DNA of 64,000 bases from Telmatactis stephensoni (GCA_029948255.1 JALIZF010001921.1:558001-622000), one strand, 5' to 3'; counted from the stretch's first letter, positions 22,179-35,189 are shown. Notes: a model not told the origin generated them from the sequence alone. Translations and numbers: made by a program.

Positions 22179-25100
22179 ATGGCATCTGCAAAGAGTGAGG
22201 ACAGGTCAGACACCGAAGAGACGCTATCCCCACAATACGGGATACCAGCTCTTGAAAAACCTCCAGCTTGGACTTCTCGTAAATTATTAGTGTTCTCTTT
22301 ATTGGCCTTCGTGTATTTCTTAAACTGGAACTGCTTTGGTTTGCTAGTTTCTTTTTTCCCTCATGAGGTGATTGCGTAATTATTTTATCTTGGATGTCTT
22401 AAAAGCTTAAAAGCTTAAAATATCAAATTTCGTTTTTTGTTCGTTTTATACAAATTTGCCAAATTTCGATGTTTTGTTGTTTATATTTCTTTTTACCTAT
22501 GTGAATTTGCCAGTATAACTCATATTTAGATTGAAATTATAGTTTTTATCTGAAATATGCAAACTAATATTTACAAGTGCAAATTTAAATAATTTTCATT
22601 CATGTTTCATTTTTCACTTCCCATTTTTTATTTTGTTGCAGGCTGCAAAATATGGCATTGGTAGTACAATTGTTGGATTCATTTTTGGGATCTATAATCT
22701 GGTTGGATTTTTAGCTTCATTATTTTATGGCTTAAATGTGGTATGTATGGTTTAATGAGGTTAAATGCAATTTAAGCTAAGTTAAACTCAGTCCGCTATC
22801 TTGCTATTACGGATTGGTTTTGTAATAATTGTAATCCGAGATTGCTTATTGGGTGAGCACGTGTACATCACTAGCTTGCATGTGGCCGATCCATGTATTG
22901 GGGGCATGGTTTCGTTGGCATGTCCGGTTTGGCTCATGTTACCATTGACCTTCGAAATGCTAAAGCAAGCGTGCTTTGGTTTACGCTACTTGCAGTTACT
23001 AGCCGCTACTTGCTAGTTTTCGCCAATGCTCATGTTGGAAGCCCCACCCACCCATCCCTATAGTAAGTATAGGTGAGTATTCCACTGACTTTGTCAGCGT
23101 GACAGGTGCTCAGTGGGTCAAGACAGGGTTGCCAGGGTTGCCAGGGTTGCATCCCATCCTCATCGCCAGTGTAACGTACCGGGTTGTAGAGAGAGAGCCA
23201 CACACACGTTTCATCTAACCGCCATTTTATTACACTCGCCCCAGTCCCCCAACAGAGGGTACTGGATATACCACAGTAGCCAGGCCCCACTCGTAGCTGA
23301 GCACCTACGCCAAACTCATCTGTGGGTGATGAGTTTAATAGAGTTGTAGCTTGAGAAAACAGCTGGCTGTTCTTTCACTCTAATATAGTGGATTACATTC
23401 CCTGGGGACACAAAACAAAAGAGTTATCCTGGCTACCAAGGACAACTTGCCTTCTTATAAACAGCCCCTGAATGTGAAGACTGCTCCATTGTTGGATTAC
23501 CATCCATCAGTTAATAGGTTACCAAACAGTCTATAAGCTTGCAAACTATTGACTTAACCTTTTTGAGGACTTTCCAACAACTCTGAATTGACTGACTGAA
23601 TCCCTTGGTTATACTGTTTGATAATGGATGTCCCCACGTATCAAGCACACTGATTGATGTACTGCTAATTTTGTATTAATTATGTTAAAATATTTCAATA
23701 TTAATATGAACTAAACATATTTTCTTTCACTAGATCCCTAAAGTAGGGCCATACTTTGTTTTAATTGCTGGTTTATTTGTAAATGGGGGAGCAAGTATTA
23801 TATTTGGGTAAGTTTGCCAATATATATAATGATAATATATCTGCAGAATAATTTATGTAAGAGTTTTTAATGTCCAAAAGTCGATCATTCCAGGATTTTT
23901 TAAAGTTCAACTGAAAGTGGAGTGGAACAGGCCTAGGCCAGTTATCCAATCCACCTTTGGATCTTCAGAGGAGGGGGTGGGGTCAGCAAAATTTGTTTTT
24001 TAGATACCAACATAAGTCAGTTACTAGTAACATCCTATCCAATATAGCTGACTATTGAAGAGGAGTTCAGAAAAATAGCCTAAGTGACTTTTTTGTGTTA
24101 AAGTATTAATATTTTGACATTTGAAAGCTGTTAACCATTTTAGAGTATTTTGAGAAAATTTCATCACTCCCTTAATTATTATTCAATTCCTAAATTCTGA
24201 TGGCTTTTTTTTCATTTGTTTGTTTTCAGGTTTCTTAACCTTTTATCAGATTCTCATTTATTTATAATCTATTGCTTCATTGTGAGAGCTGTAAGTGCAC
24301 TGGGTGGAGCTGCCTGTGAAACAGCAATTTTTGTAATAGTCACCCAAGAATTTAGAGACAGTATAGGAACAATTAGTGTAAGTCCTAGATGTAGCAGACC
24401 TCAAAAGGGGAAATCATTTTCATAATTGTTCTCAATGCATTATTACAAATTCAGTAACTGTTGATTGATCATCATTGAAGAGGAGGATGTGGAGGAGGGA
24501 GGGGGGAGTTGTTTGAGTCTTCAAACCCAGTACGTACCAGACCTGCACCCCCCTGACAATGGGATTGGGTAGGGAAGAAGTAACACAGCTCACAAATTGA
24601 TTAATTTTTTGGTCAGCTTAATTGGCCTGGTTGTTTGAATGACAATATTAACCCAGAGTTAATCTAAAGGGAAAGAAAACCATTAACCCATAATTAATAA
24701 TTAATAATTAACCCAGGGTTACAGCGAAAATCATTGCATCGCAACCTCCAACATCGGGAAGATTTTGGTATTTTTTGATCCATTCATCATTCTTGGGGGC
24801 AGAGCTTTCACGAACTCATTCAGTGATTGGTTGATTTGAGAGAAGCTCCGCCTCCAAACTGATTGACGGCTCAGAAAAACCCAAATTCAAAAACAAAATT
24901 TGTATTTGCTGGTCGTGATGTAATGATTTTGGCTGTAATTGAACAACCAGGCCTTGGGTAATCATGCAGTATATATTATGTAACTTACATGCTGATCATT
25001 AATTGGCTGGTTGCTTGGACTGGCAAGACAGTTGTATTTCAGTGATTCCCCTATTGTTAGAGAATTCATTACATGATTCAATCAGTCCATCAGTCAATAA

Positions 25101-28100
25101 TTGATAGGTTAAATTTTCTATAAATAATTAATATTTCTATTATTTGTCTCTTATAGGGTTTACTAGAGTTTTTTACTGGTTTAGGATCAGCATTGGGTCC
25201 TGTTATTGGTGGTAGTCTGTATTCTGTAAGTTTTGACCAAATCACAAATTTATCATGATTGCATGAACTTAATTAATTTTAATTAGTTCTAATCTTTGTC
25301 TCCAAGCTTGTCTTGAAAGGGTGCCAAATGGTCCCCCTCAAAAGGTCAATTATCTCGCAAAATTCTGGTCAAATTTTGTAGGTTTCAGAGGCTTATATAT
25401 ATTTTTCTCAAAAAGCTATCTTAAATGCAGTCTCAAATTGTGAAAATGAAAAACAAAGGGAATTGATGTAACAGTATCTCGGGCTCATAAAAATTATACC
25501 TCAACTTGACCATAAATATTGACACCCCTCCTCCTTCATATGGACCAGTTTTTACATTAATCTGATATATATCACTTCATATAACTTAATGTATTAAATA
25601 TAGCTGTTGAATATAATTTATTTACTTTGAATACTTCCATGCAGCTATTTATTTTTCAATATTTAAATTGTCTTTGTTTATTATTCCAATAGCTAGGTGG
25701 ATTTAGACTACCATTGATATTGACTGGTGGATTATTATTGATATCTTTACCAATGGTGTGGTTATTTCTTCCAAGGAAAGGTGGGCACTTCTTAAAATTT
25801 CATCATAAATCACCAATGTTTTGTGTGACCCCTGCTTCCATCCAATGCTTCCATCCAATTTCCCTTACGCTAGGTGTGGCCTTAAGTGTTTTCAACCTGT
25901 CTTCTAATAGCAAAAAGTTATGGTTGATTGCCAGTAATAATTACTGGCAAATTGATAAATGATCATGATCATATATATGACTTGTGTTCGGCTCGATCCA
26001 CTTGCCCTCTTAAGAAATCCTTCAAAAAAGTGACGCGAGCAGGACCAGACAGCTTTTCAAAGGTGGTCTGGAAAAACCTGTATCCAGACCTGGACCCGTG
26101 TGTGTGCCCCAAAAATATGAATAAAAATGGTGATAAAAACAGTCAGGCCAGACAGAAAAATATTTGGCTCTTGGTCATTTGTATGGACCATGCTGTGCTT
26201 GGACTGTATGGCATAACCTGAAGCCAAATATTTTCAAGTCTGGCCCTCCCACTCAGTCAATAAGTACATATGATTTTACATTCTTGTAATTTTTAACTTC
26301 CCTTGACAACACTCTTTGTAAGCCTGGGAGCGAGGGGGACTTTCATACATTTTGGGTGGGGATGTGGGTAAAATTTTGCTGGACTACCTGAGACTATAAG
26401 CAGGTTACCTTTTTAGGGTGTTTTTCAGTATATTAAAGGGTTATTAACCGAGAGCGAGGTCTGTATGGGAAAATATCAGACCGAGGTCTTGACTGTACAA
26501 AAAGACCGAGGTCTGATATTTTCCCATACAGACCGAGCAACAAGGTTAATAGCGTATATATATAACATGCCCTATAAACTTTACAAGTATAAAGTGCTCA
26601 AAGATTCTCCCTTTGATACTGTTAAAACTGAAAAACTATTGCATGATTTCATTGTTTTTGAATTGGCACCATTTAGAGGTTAAAACAATGTTGCCAGTGT
26701 TGGCACCTGAATATACATTTTAGAGGTCATTTTCAAAATTTCAATGAACATCCCCACCCTTCTATACTTAGGAGTACCCCCCTGGCTTATAAGATTTCTA
26801 GCACCTACGTACCTCATCCCATTTCTAAATGCATGATGGAAGATTATTTTACTGTAGTTTGCATTATAATATGGAAGTTTATTGTACTTTATCTTAGATG
26901 TAATGAATATTAATTTTTATAGTGTATCCCCAAATAAGAAATGGTAGTTCTTTGTTTAAAGAGGTCATGACCATACCAGGAGTTATCATGACATGTAAGT
27001 ATAAATGGAATGCTCTTGCAACATAAGTGAGCCATAGGAACAGTGAACGTTACCAACATCTTACCAACCACTTCCTGACACCTTACCAATCACTTCCTGA
27101 CACCTTACTAACCACTTCCTGGCACATTACCAACCACTTCTTGACACCTTACCAACCACTTCTGGCACCTAACTAGCCACTTACTGACACCTTACCAACC
27201 ACTTCCTGATATCTTACCAACCACTTCCTGACACCTTACTAACCACTTACTGACACCTTACAAACCACTTCGCACATTACCAACCACTTCTTGACACCTT
27301 ACCAACCACTTCTGGCACCTAACTAGCCACTTCCTGGCACCTTACCAACCACTTCCTGATATCTTACCAACCACTTCCTGACAACTTACTAACCACCTAC
27401 TGATACCTTACAAACCACTTCCTGGCACATTGCCAACTACTTCCTTGTACTTTACCAACCACTTCCTGGTACATTGCCAACCACTTCCTGGCACATTACC
27501 AACCACTTCTTGACACCTTAGCAACCACTTCCTGGCACATTACCAACCACTTTTTGACACCTTAACAACCACTTCTGGCACCTAACTAGCCACTTCCTGG
27601 CACCTTACCAACCACTTCCTGATATCTTACCAACTGCTTCCTAACACCTTACTAACCACCTACTGACACCTTACAAACCACTTCCTGACACCTCACCAAT
27701 CACTTCCTGGTGCATAACCAACCACTTCCTGATACCTTACCAACCACTCACTGACACCTTGCCAACCACTCACTGACACCTTACCAACCAATTGCTGACT
27801 TTATGCATCTACTCATCTTCCTCCATTTTGTTTCTCATCCAGGTCTGGTGTCATTTGTGCATGTCGTTGCTGTAAATTCTATTGACCCAATATTAGAGCC
27901 ACATGCTGAAATGGTATTTAACTCAACAAGCACTCATAAGTTTATTCAGGGTCCCCTATACTTTTTGCATGAAACATGACGTGAAATGTGATTTAAGGTC
28001 TAAAACCTTTTTGCATCCATGTGAAAGCAACTTTCGATTTTTTTGTGAATGTATACAAGGTTTTTTTAATTATCCATGACTTGTTAAAAGACCAAATATT

Positions 28101-31100
28101 TGTGCATGATTTCATTTGCAAAGGGGCATAGAAGACCCTGTGTATTTATTGACATGTGTCTTTCCTTGATTAAGTATTCATGTCAATGTGGATCGCATAT
28201 AGAGCAGGGGTGCTTACCATTTTAACCAATCCATCCAATTGGAAATTCATTTGCTAATGGTAATAAAAAGAGCAGGAAACTTGACTTCTGACAAATCTGC
28301 GCATCTGCCAGATGAACCAAAAAGAGAAAAGTGTGAAAAGTGGATTATCTCAATACTCCATTTTCGAGTTCCTCTTTGCTCAGGCTAAGCCTCGATTACG
28401 CGAAATTTATTCCATAGAATTTTAGCAACAGTCCGATGGAATGCAATGAACAAACAAAGAGAATACTTCCGAATTCCACGGAGTTTTTGCTTAAATAAAT
28501 TCATGAATATTTTACTTGGATTCGAGGCTAAGCCTGAGCAAAACGGAATTCGAAACTGGTCTATTGGAAGAACAAGTTCTCTTGAACTTTCCAATTGGAA
28601 TGACACATGAATGAAGCGTTTACCATTTGACTTGAAATACTGGTTAAGTTGACTATCACATAATGGTAGACATTTTCCATTTGGTTAAAAATTCCAAATG
28701 CAAGAGACCTTACCATTATCACCTCAACAGTTTTGAAAGAATGAGATGCAATAAGAGGCCTGAAACTAGAAATACCACCAAACAGTAAGAGCTGTTTTGA
28801 TCAGAAAATTCCAACCGATATTTAAATATGAGGACAACCTTTTCAGGTATTCCACGATTTCCGATCAGAATTTCCAAAATTTGACTGAACCATTTACAAT
28901 CCAACTGGAATCTTTGAAAATTTTGGCATAATGGTATAATGCTGTTTCCAACTGGAATGTCCACTTTTCCTGGTAAATGGTATGCATGCCAGTTTTCATA
29001 TGACTGTAACATGTACTACACCATGCTGTGACCATGTCACAGAATTCCTTCCATAACAGTGATGTAACATGATCTTTCTGTTTTCACAGTCATACGAAAA
29101 AATGCTTGACTAATAGTATGATATTTGTGTTTGTAGTTTGGTATGAATACTACTGGTGTAGGGCTACTTTTCCTGTACTTTTCAGTAGCATACATGGTCA
29201 GTACCCCAACTACTGGATGGATCCTACAGAAGAAGGTAGGTTTAAATTGGAAAAATGTTTAAGGGTATGCAAACACTATTTTAACTTCCTTTCAAACATT
29301 TTTAAACTTGTTCCCTCTTGTATCTTCTTGGTGTAGCTAAAATGGTATGCTAGTGCACAGCCTTCTGTACCAGAGGTCTCACGAGTTCAATTCCCAGTAA
29401 CCTTACACTTGTTTCAACTTTTTCCATTCTGTGTAGCTTTAATTAGCTTTAAATACCCTTAAAATAGAGCACTGATGGAGAGAGGGGGGTAAAGAGTGCA
29501 CCGTCGGCTTCCTGGGAGATCCGCTGGTGCTAAAGGAACTACTGACGCTAAATATTAGTGCTTTACCTTTCTTATTTTCATTTCGTTTTCCTCCTTTCTA
29601 ACAATTTTCAATGCCTTACAAATTGCTTTCTATAATTTTATTTCTTATTTCTCTTGCAGTTGTCTTTTATTTCACTTCTACATACTATTCTATTCTGGTT
29701 TCTATTTTTCATTTCCTCCTGATACCGCATTATATAGTCTATATGCATAGTATAGATTTTACACATCTTTATGTTCATGTGCTTATCAAATTTTGTTGGT
29801 ATCTCTTTAACAACTAGATTCCATTTTTACGTGCGTTTGTACTCTAATAGATGCACAGATGACGTCAAAATGTGGCGAGAACAAAAAAGTACGCCAAAAA
29901 ACGAAGTCGAGTGGCGTGATTGTTGTTCTCGCCAGACCCACGGAAAGTGGGATATATTTGTTGTATGTAATATTCATCGAAACATTTAACAAACCAGAGC
30001 GCGCATAATTTTCAATGACGTCATCTATGCATGTGTATTATAACCACTGTAATTCTCAACCAATCAGAACGTGCGTAATATACCAAGTATTATATAAAAT
30101 ATATGATTACAGACTGAGACTTTGCACTCATTTTTTCAGGCTTGGAAGAGAGTATTGTTAGTGTTTGGTTCATTAGCAACAACAGCATCGTTTCTGCTAA
30201 TTGGTCCAGCTCCATTTCTAACACCATACATACCAAGGTATTCAACTCCAGGAAACCTCACTTGAGACCAGATTTCCTATGAGTAGGGGTGCCTGATTGT
30301 GAAGGCCAGACTTTGCAAGACTCCATGACAAGAGCTTCTCTGACACGGGTGAAAAGCGCATCGCGCATGCTCGAAAATTCGGCGGGAATTCGTGGACGTG
30401 TTCGTGTTTCAAATAAAAGTACCGTCGATTCAACTGTCATACATTATTGGAATTTCTCTTGTGTTATTTGACCAGGGAAAGAGAACAACTAAAGCTATCC
30501 ATTTACGTGGAAGTAACAACTTGGACATTAACTATAAAGCTATTGTTTTAGGAAAAAATAAACACTAACTTTTTACGGACGGCCTTAACTTTCAAGATTT
30601 ACTAAACGTCCATTGGTTTTATATAAAACTTCCGAGTATGCGTAATGCGTTTTTTTACCAGTGTCGAGCTTCTCTTGCAAGTCCGAGACACTTTTTCACA
30701 CTTTTCACTGTTTTCAGAATTCGAGACTCTGCGTTGAGATGTCTTTTTGGAAAAACTTTGACCAAAATTTTGCAAGACTGACTTTTTTTTGGGGGGGGGG
30801 GGATGGGGGGTGGGGGTTGGAGCATTTGACACCATTATGTGTGGAAAACTATGTTACTAATCCAGTGAAGCCAATCGTGAGCTTTCAGCCAATCAGAAGA
30901 AGTACCATATCCATTTCCCACCCATGCCAAATCTCCGCTAAACTGAAAGTATTTGACTTTGTCTGACTGATACATCGATTCTTACCTTTCTCTGTAAGAA
31001 AACGTCCTTCAAAAGCTAATTTCAAAAGTATGCATTCTGAAATCTTTACTTCTTGTGGAAGCAAGGGTCCCACAATTTTGAATAAAGATTCTTTGATTAA

Positions 31101-34090
31101 CACAAAAAGTCTCAGGGCATTGGCTTTGTCCATTATAGAAAATACTTCCTCTCCATTTATTTTTGAAGGATCACGCTGCTTTACAAGTGACTTTGTATTT
31201 AAAATATGGTTCCACAGAATCAAGATCGACAATCGACATAGAGACTGTTTCTTTTATTGCAGAAAGGAATGGCTGTTAGGTTTATCAATGGCATTTTGTG
31301 GAGTTGCAGATGCTGTATTTTTTGTTCCTGTTCTGCCTGAAATACATCAGTATTGTATGTAAGTACATCATCATCATCGTCTTCTTTCTTCTTGGTCTTC
31401 ATCTTCGTCGTCGTCGTCGTCGTCGTCGTCTCCTCCTCCTCCTCTTCTTCTTCTCCTTCTCCTTCTTCTTCTTGTGCTTGTGCTTGTGCTTCTTCGTCGT
31501 TGTTGTCGTGGTCGCGGTCGTCGTCACTGCCAGTCTTCGTTATGCTAAAGTTATGCTAGCCGTTTTTAATTTTTAATATATTTCAGAGAAAGAGGACTTC
31601 GCAATGAACCAGCCATAGATTCACTTGCATCAGGTCTTTATACAGGTTTTTATAATTTAGGGTACGTATATCTTTAATTTGCAGTACAGTTGAGTAGATC
31701 AGACTGAGTTCCATCCTTATAACATTGTTACTTTTATTTTAGAGGATTTGTGGGACCTGTTCTTGGGGGAATACTAGCGGATTACGTTGGCTTCCAATGG
31801 ACAACAACTGTAAGTCATGTCAGTTGCTGCAATAAACAATTATTTGAAATTCGTAGGGGAAGGGGGCTAGGAGTACTGCATGATAGATAGCGTACAATTT
31901 TTTGTGATGTTGGTCTTGATTACACGAAACTTCGCACATTCTATATTCTACTTTGTGGACGCGATTTGCGATTAGGGAAGGAGGAAGAGGGGAGAGGAGG
32001 CCGTTAAATTGGCTTCCAACGGCGTTTGACACTAAAAGCGCGATGGAAAGTTTAAGAAATAAATTCTATTTTTCCATGCGTCTTAATTACTCTTAGATAT
32101 GCACAGATGACGTCAAAATGTGGTGAGAACAAAAACGTACGCCATGAGGCGAAGTCGAGTGGCGTGACTGTTGTTCTCACCACATTTGTTTCGTTGTGTA
32201 CGAAAAATACGTAAGTTGTTTATATAACGATGACGTCATAGTACTAATTAATGTAATTAATAACATCACTTGAACGACGGACACCGCCTTCCTTATCGCG
32301 ATAGTAAAAGGAGCCACCGGGTAAATATATTTCTTCATGATCTGTAAACTTGATATCTTTAACCGACATTTGGTGATTGTAACGTAGGTTTCGAAAGACT
32401 CATTACCGAAATAAATTGGAGTCCTTTGAAAACGATGGCCAATTCTTGTTAGGCGCGCGATAAAGGAAACAATCTATGCATCTATTTTAGTACGGACGCA
32501 CGGAAAAATGGAATATATTTGTTGTATATAATATTCATAGAAACATTTTAACAAACCAGAGCGCGCGTAATTTTCAATGACGTCATCTATGCATGTGTAT
32601 TGTAATTTATTATACACCTATTTCAAAAAGGTTGTCGTACGAAAGGTCTCAAGCCTACGCGACTAGACCGAAAAGGAGTATGGGTAGTTGCCAAATATCA
32701 CTCTCTTTTTCGTATTGGTCTTGATTTTAGCATCAGCAAATGAAGCTCTTTGATGTATTAGGCCATGGCAAGCTGAAATTGAATTATAGTGTAAATATTT
32801 GTGTGGTTTTATAGCTTTAGTAATGTTTACCCATGATTCCTTTCGGGTGAGTCGCGTAGGCTTTTGCCGACAACGTTTATTGAAATAGGTGTATACATAT
32901 CGAGATATACTCACTAAAATTCCATTTAGTAAATTTTCGTTCGTTCACTCGTAAGCTCGCACTTTCCATGAAGTATTCTCTATCACTATAATTCTCGACC
33001 AATCACAACGTGCGTAATATACCAAGTATTATATAAGTCCTAGTTTTTCATACCTTGCGAAAATGATGTAATTACCTGTGGTTTTAGGAAAATTTGGTTT
33101 AATGACAAGCATGCAGATTTATCAAAACTAAATACCTTTTTAGAGTGAGAAGAAGACATCAGTTAGATGTCTTTGCACCTATTATTGTATAGACGCGCGG
33201 AAAGTAGTTCAATATTTAGGTTCTTTTGATTTGATTTTTCAGATTATGGCATTTATAGTATGTGGCCAGGTAAGGTTGTGGCTGTCCAAGCTCTCCTTAA
33301 AGGCATTATCATAAGTGGATACCTCTCCAAAACCCTGGGTTTTTTATTTTTGACTCCACTCTGTATTTACACGTTACACTTGTCATACTAGTGTTGGTTG
33401 GCAAAGGTGGCGTAGCCGTTCACCGCTCGCCTTTCACCGCTTTACGTGGTCCGGGTTCGATTCCAGGCTCAGACCATACGTGAATTGAGTTTGTTTGATG
33501 TGTTGTTTTCTCCCCTGCTACTATGGTTTTTTTCTCAAGGTTCTCCGGTTTTTGCTCCGGTTTCTCAGGTTTCTCGATCTTTCCTTATCAAAAATCAACA
33601 TGTGAATTAAGTGATGTATGTAGAGTATATCGAATGTGGTGGCAGTGAGTGCAGAGTGATTGTCACTAAAAAGCCCCTTCAGGGAAGTGTCAATTAAAAT
33701 ATTGATTTATTTATGTTATCAGAAGATTTTAGTATGACTTCTTGAGTTTAATTGTTGACTTGAAACTTGTTTTATTAATTTCTCTAGACTATCATACTGG
33801 TAATATTCTTCTGTTATACCAGGTACGATTTTCAAGTTTTGAGATTCAAAAATCTTTTTTTCTGTTTCTAATTATTCCCTGTGTTTTCCTTCCTTCCTTC
33901 CTTTCTTTCTTTCTTAAGGGTACTCTACCTTAACGTGAACGAGTTCTTATTCAGTCATTTCTTTACCAGACGGCGCGGACTACAACCTAGTCATGGGCCA
34001 TCTATTCAAGGTACAGAGCGAGAGCATCTTGTAGTGAACAACAATGCTGACAGCACCGCAAAGAGTGCATATGGTTCTCTGGGTGCCTAA
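22179..34090 (+). CDS. MFS transporter A, SLC18B1 (vesicular polyamine transporter)-like, 16 exons
   Basis: Exons: 22179-22367, 22642-22740, 23734-23807, 24230-24377, 25157-25225, 25693-25780, 26923-26994, 27843-27913, 29137-29235, 30140-30237, 31263-31358, 31587-31661, 31743-31809, 33243-33269, 33788-33822 and 33919-34090. They sum to 1479 nt, 492 aa, all in phase with GT-AG borders. The protein is a 12-helix MFS carrier. The SLC18B1-like segments are VRAVSALGGAACETA (exon 4), FTGLGSALGPVIGG (exon 5), GGFRLP (exon 6) and, in the second half, GFVGPVLGGILADYVGF (exons 12-13). Human SLC18B1 moves polyamines into vesicles by proton exchange; the substrate here is not shown. The ATG at 22179 is the first in frame after an upstream stop. 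First member of a four-gene + strand array; its introns hold a minisatellite, SINEs and MITEs. Confidence 0.9.
26147..26246. repeat. Short imperfect inverted repeat in transporter A intron 6
   Basis: CCAGACAGAAAAATATTTGGC at the left pairs imperfectly with GCCAAATATTTTCAAGTCTGG at the right; the loop is about 58 bp. Probably a small MITE remnant. Confidence 0.5.
26451..26551. mobile_element. Palindromic MITE in transporter A intron 6
   Basis: TTATTAACCGAGAGCGAGGT at the left pairs with the right end (ACCGAGCAACAAGGTTAATA). The inner arms GTCTGTATGGGAAAATATCA and complement are perfect. The loop is very short, so the whole element is one hairpin. Confidence 0.75.
27045..27795. repeat. Minisatellite of ~22-bp units in transporter A intron 7
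   Basis: Roughly 35 degenerate tandem copies of a 22-bp unit close to TTACCAACCACTTCCTGACA plus CC. Variant blocks recur in order: the series with TTCTTGACACC, TTCTGGCACC, then CTAACTAGCC appears several times. This suggests higher-order duplication. The array ends about 50 bp before exon 8. Confidence 0.9.
28361..28556. mobile_element. Inverted-repeat element in transporter A intron 8
   Basis: The termini around TTGCTCAGGCTAAGCCTCGA (left) and TCGAGGCTAAGCCTGAGCAA (right) are perfect complements over 20 bases, with weaker pairing outside. Interior about 125 bp, AT-rich, no gene. Confidence 0.7.
28989..29106. mobile_element. Degenerate MITE of the TTTTCATATGACTG family
   Basis: The left end, AGTTTTCATATGACTGTAAC, and the right end, CAGTCATACGAAAAAATGC, are imperfect complements. 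The left end resembles the start of the 11489-11647 element. It sits about 30 bp before the exon 9 acceptor of transporter A. Confidence 0.55.
29340..29560 (+). mobile_element. tRNA-derived SINE (diverged copy)
   Basis: It has a B-box-like GAGTTCAATTCCC and the body TGTAGCTTTAATTAGCTTTA, then GAGCACTGATGGAGAGAGGG and CACCGTCGGCTTCCTGGGAG, shared with 34222-34462. It lies in intron 9 of transporter A. Confidence 0.7.
29815..30100. repeat. Dispersed repeat with ACCAATCAGA..GCGCGTAAT motifs
   Basis: A block with CTCTAATAGATGCACAGATG, GACGTCAAAATG, a hairpin around GTTGTTCTCGCC, ATATTCATCGAAACATTT and CAACCAATCAGAACGTGCGT. The same ordered modules recur at 32085-32610, 32990-33035, 42290-42690, 43790-43870, 45000-45240, 51475-51730 and 57000-57240, nearly always in introns. 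It is probably an old non-autonomous element. Confidence 0.65.
31365..31535 (+). repeat. Trinucleotide low-complexity tract (TCN repeats)
   Basis: Runs of TCA, TCG, TCC and TTC, then TGTGCT and GTCGTGG units. The tract begins right after the exon 11 donor of transporter A. It keeps long open frames only because it is repetitive. Confidence 0.85.
32085..32610. repeat. Dispersed repeat, same modules as 29815-30100
   Basis: Contains CTTAGATATGCACAGATGACG, TGTGGTGAGAACAAAAACGT, a GTGGCGTGACTGTTGTTCTC hairpin arm and ATATTCATAGAAACATTTTA with AACCAGAGCGCGCG. It lies in intron 13 of transporter A and directly abuts the element at 32611. Confidence 0.6.
32611..32894. mobile_element. Foldback element, ACACCTATTTCAA family
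   Basis: The left end is TATACACCTATTTCAAAAAG, then GTTGTCG; the right end is CGACAACGTTTATTG, then AAATAGGTGTATA. Inverted blocks (AAGCCTACGCGACT and AGTCGCGTAGGCTT-like) sit inside the termini. It also contains an AATCCCACACG-like interior shared in spirit with 11891-12184. No coding capacity. Confidence 0.75.
33395..33690 (+). mobile_element. Second tRNA-derived SINE family
   Basis: A-box-like GGTGGCGTAGCCGTTCACC, then a B box GGGTTCGATTCC about 45 bp later. A non-tRNA body follows with TTCTCCGGTTTTTGCTCCGG and an AT-rich end. It lies in intron 14 of transporter A and differs from the 34222 family. Confidence 0.65.
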
Positions 34091-34221
34091 TAATATTGAA
34101 ATTCTTATTATGAAAATTATAATTAATATGAATATATATATATATGAATGTTAATTATTATCAGTGTTTGCAATGTTTATAATGCACTAGTTAAATATTT
34201 AAAAAAACTTTAAGAAATGTT

Positions 34222-34462
34222 AAGGAGCAAGGATGGCACAGTTGGTTAGTGCGCGGCCTTCGGTGCGAGAGGTCCCTAGTTCGATCCCCACATCCTTGTT
34301 TCGACTTCTTTCCATTCCGTGTAGCTTTAATTAGCTTTAAATACCCTTAAAACGGAGCACTGATGGAAAGAGGGGGGTAAAGAGCGCACCGTCGGCTTCC
34401 TGGGAGACCAGTGTTCAGCTGAAGGAACTACCGACGTTAAATATAGTGTTTTACCTTTTATG
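34222..34462 (+). mobile_element. tRNA-derived SINE (best full copy)
   Basis: The head GGATGGCACAGTTGGTTAGT is an A box; TAGTTCGATCCCC is a B box about 40 bp later. A body with TGTAGCTTTAATTAGCTTTA, GAGCACTGATGG and CACCGTCGGCTTCCTGGGAG follows. Related copies: 13345-13517 (-), 29340-29560 and 62839-63115. It is located just 3' of transporter A, upstream of an AATAAA at 34488, so it may be part of the 3' UTR. Confidence 0.8.
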
Positions 34463-35189
34463 TAAATAGTCTAAATATTTTGAATTCAATAAATTTTAAA
34501 AGGTGATATGTAAAAAAAGAAGTTTCTAAAAGTCGTCTGGACCGCTTTATTTTTGGCTCTGTATCATGGAACACAAAACTCCCTGTGATTACGCTTATAG
34601 AAGATATAAGAAGGGTCGACTTGTGGCAAGTCTGCCGAATTGAATCAACCACAACGCTATCTCTTGCGCAACATTGTATACCAAACGCCTTCCGTGCTGG
34701 TAAACACACTGCTGATTGGTTTCAATCTGTGCTCAGAAACGACCTTCATAACTAAGGAGTTTCCAAGGGCGTCCATTGCTTCCTTTTCCTTCCCCCAACC
34801 TCTTCCCTCCCCCTCTTCCCTCCCCTCCCTCCTCTCTCTCCCCTCCCCCTGATGCCCTGGATCCCCGAGGATATATTGGTTGGGTGTGGGTATACCATTT
34901 TGTATGAAGGATGTATATAAAAGGGCACCCTTTTCACTAAAACAAGAAGAGCGATCGCTGGGCTATGCCTGCCCAGTAACAAAGGTGTACCAAAGCGTAA
35001 GGTGTCGACGTCGTGATCGGCCCGAACCTTGACAGTCATACACGTACTGTAAGATAAAGCGGAAAAACAGCCAAGCAGCTGTTTTCGTAGTTTTTTTCAT
35101 AAACTGATAATGAAGCATGAAAAACAGTAACTGCTACATTTTTACTGGCTTTAGTAAAACTTTTTACAAAACCTTGTGACGTTACAGTA

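Noticed and set aside
25714..25962. Separate 82-codon gene
   Set aside because: Only the first part is the 3' end of exon 6 of transporter A; the rest is intron read-through past the donor at 25781.
27045..27795. CRISPR-like array of short repeats
   Set aside because: Units are directly adjacent with no unique spacers and lie in an intron of an animal gene. This is a minisatellite.
31298..31576. Arg/Leu/Ser/Val-repeat protein frames
   Set aside because: They are translations of a trinucleotide repeat tract next to an exon. Only the exon 11 part (31263-31358) is coding.
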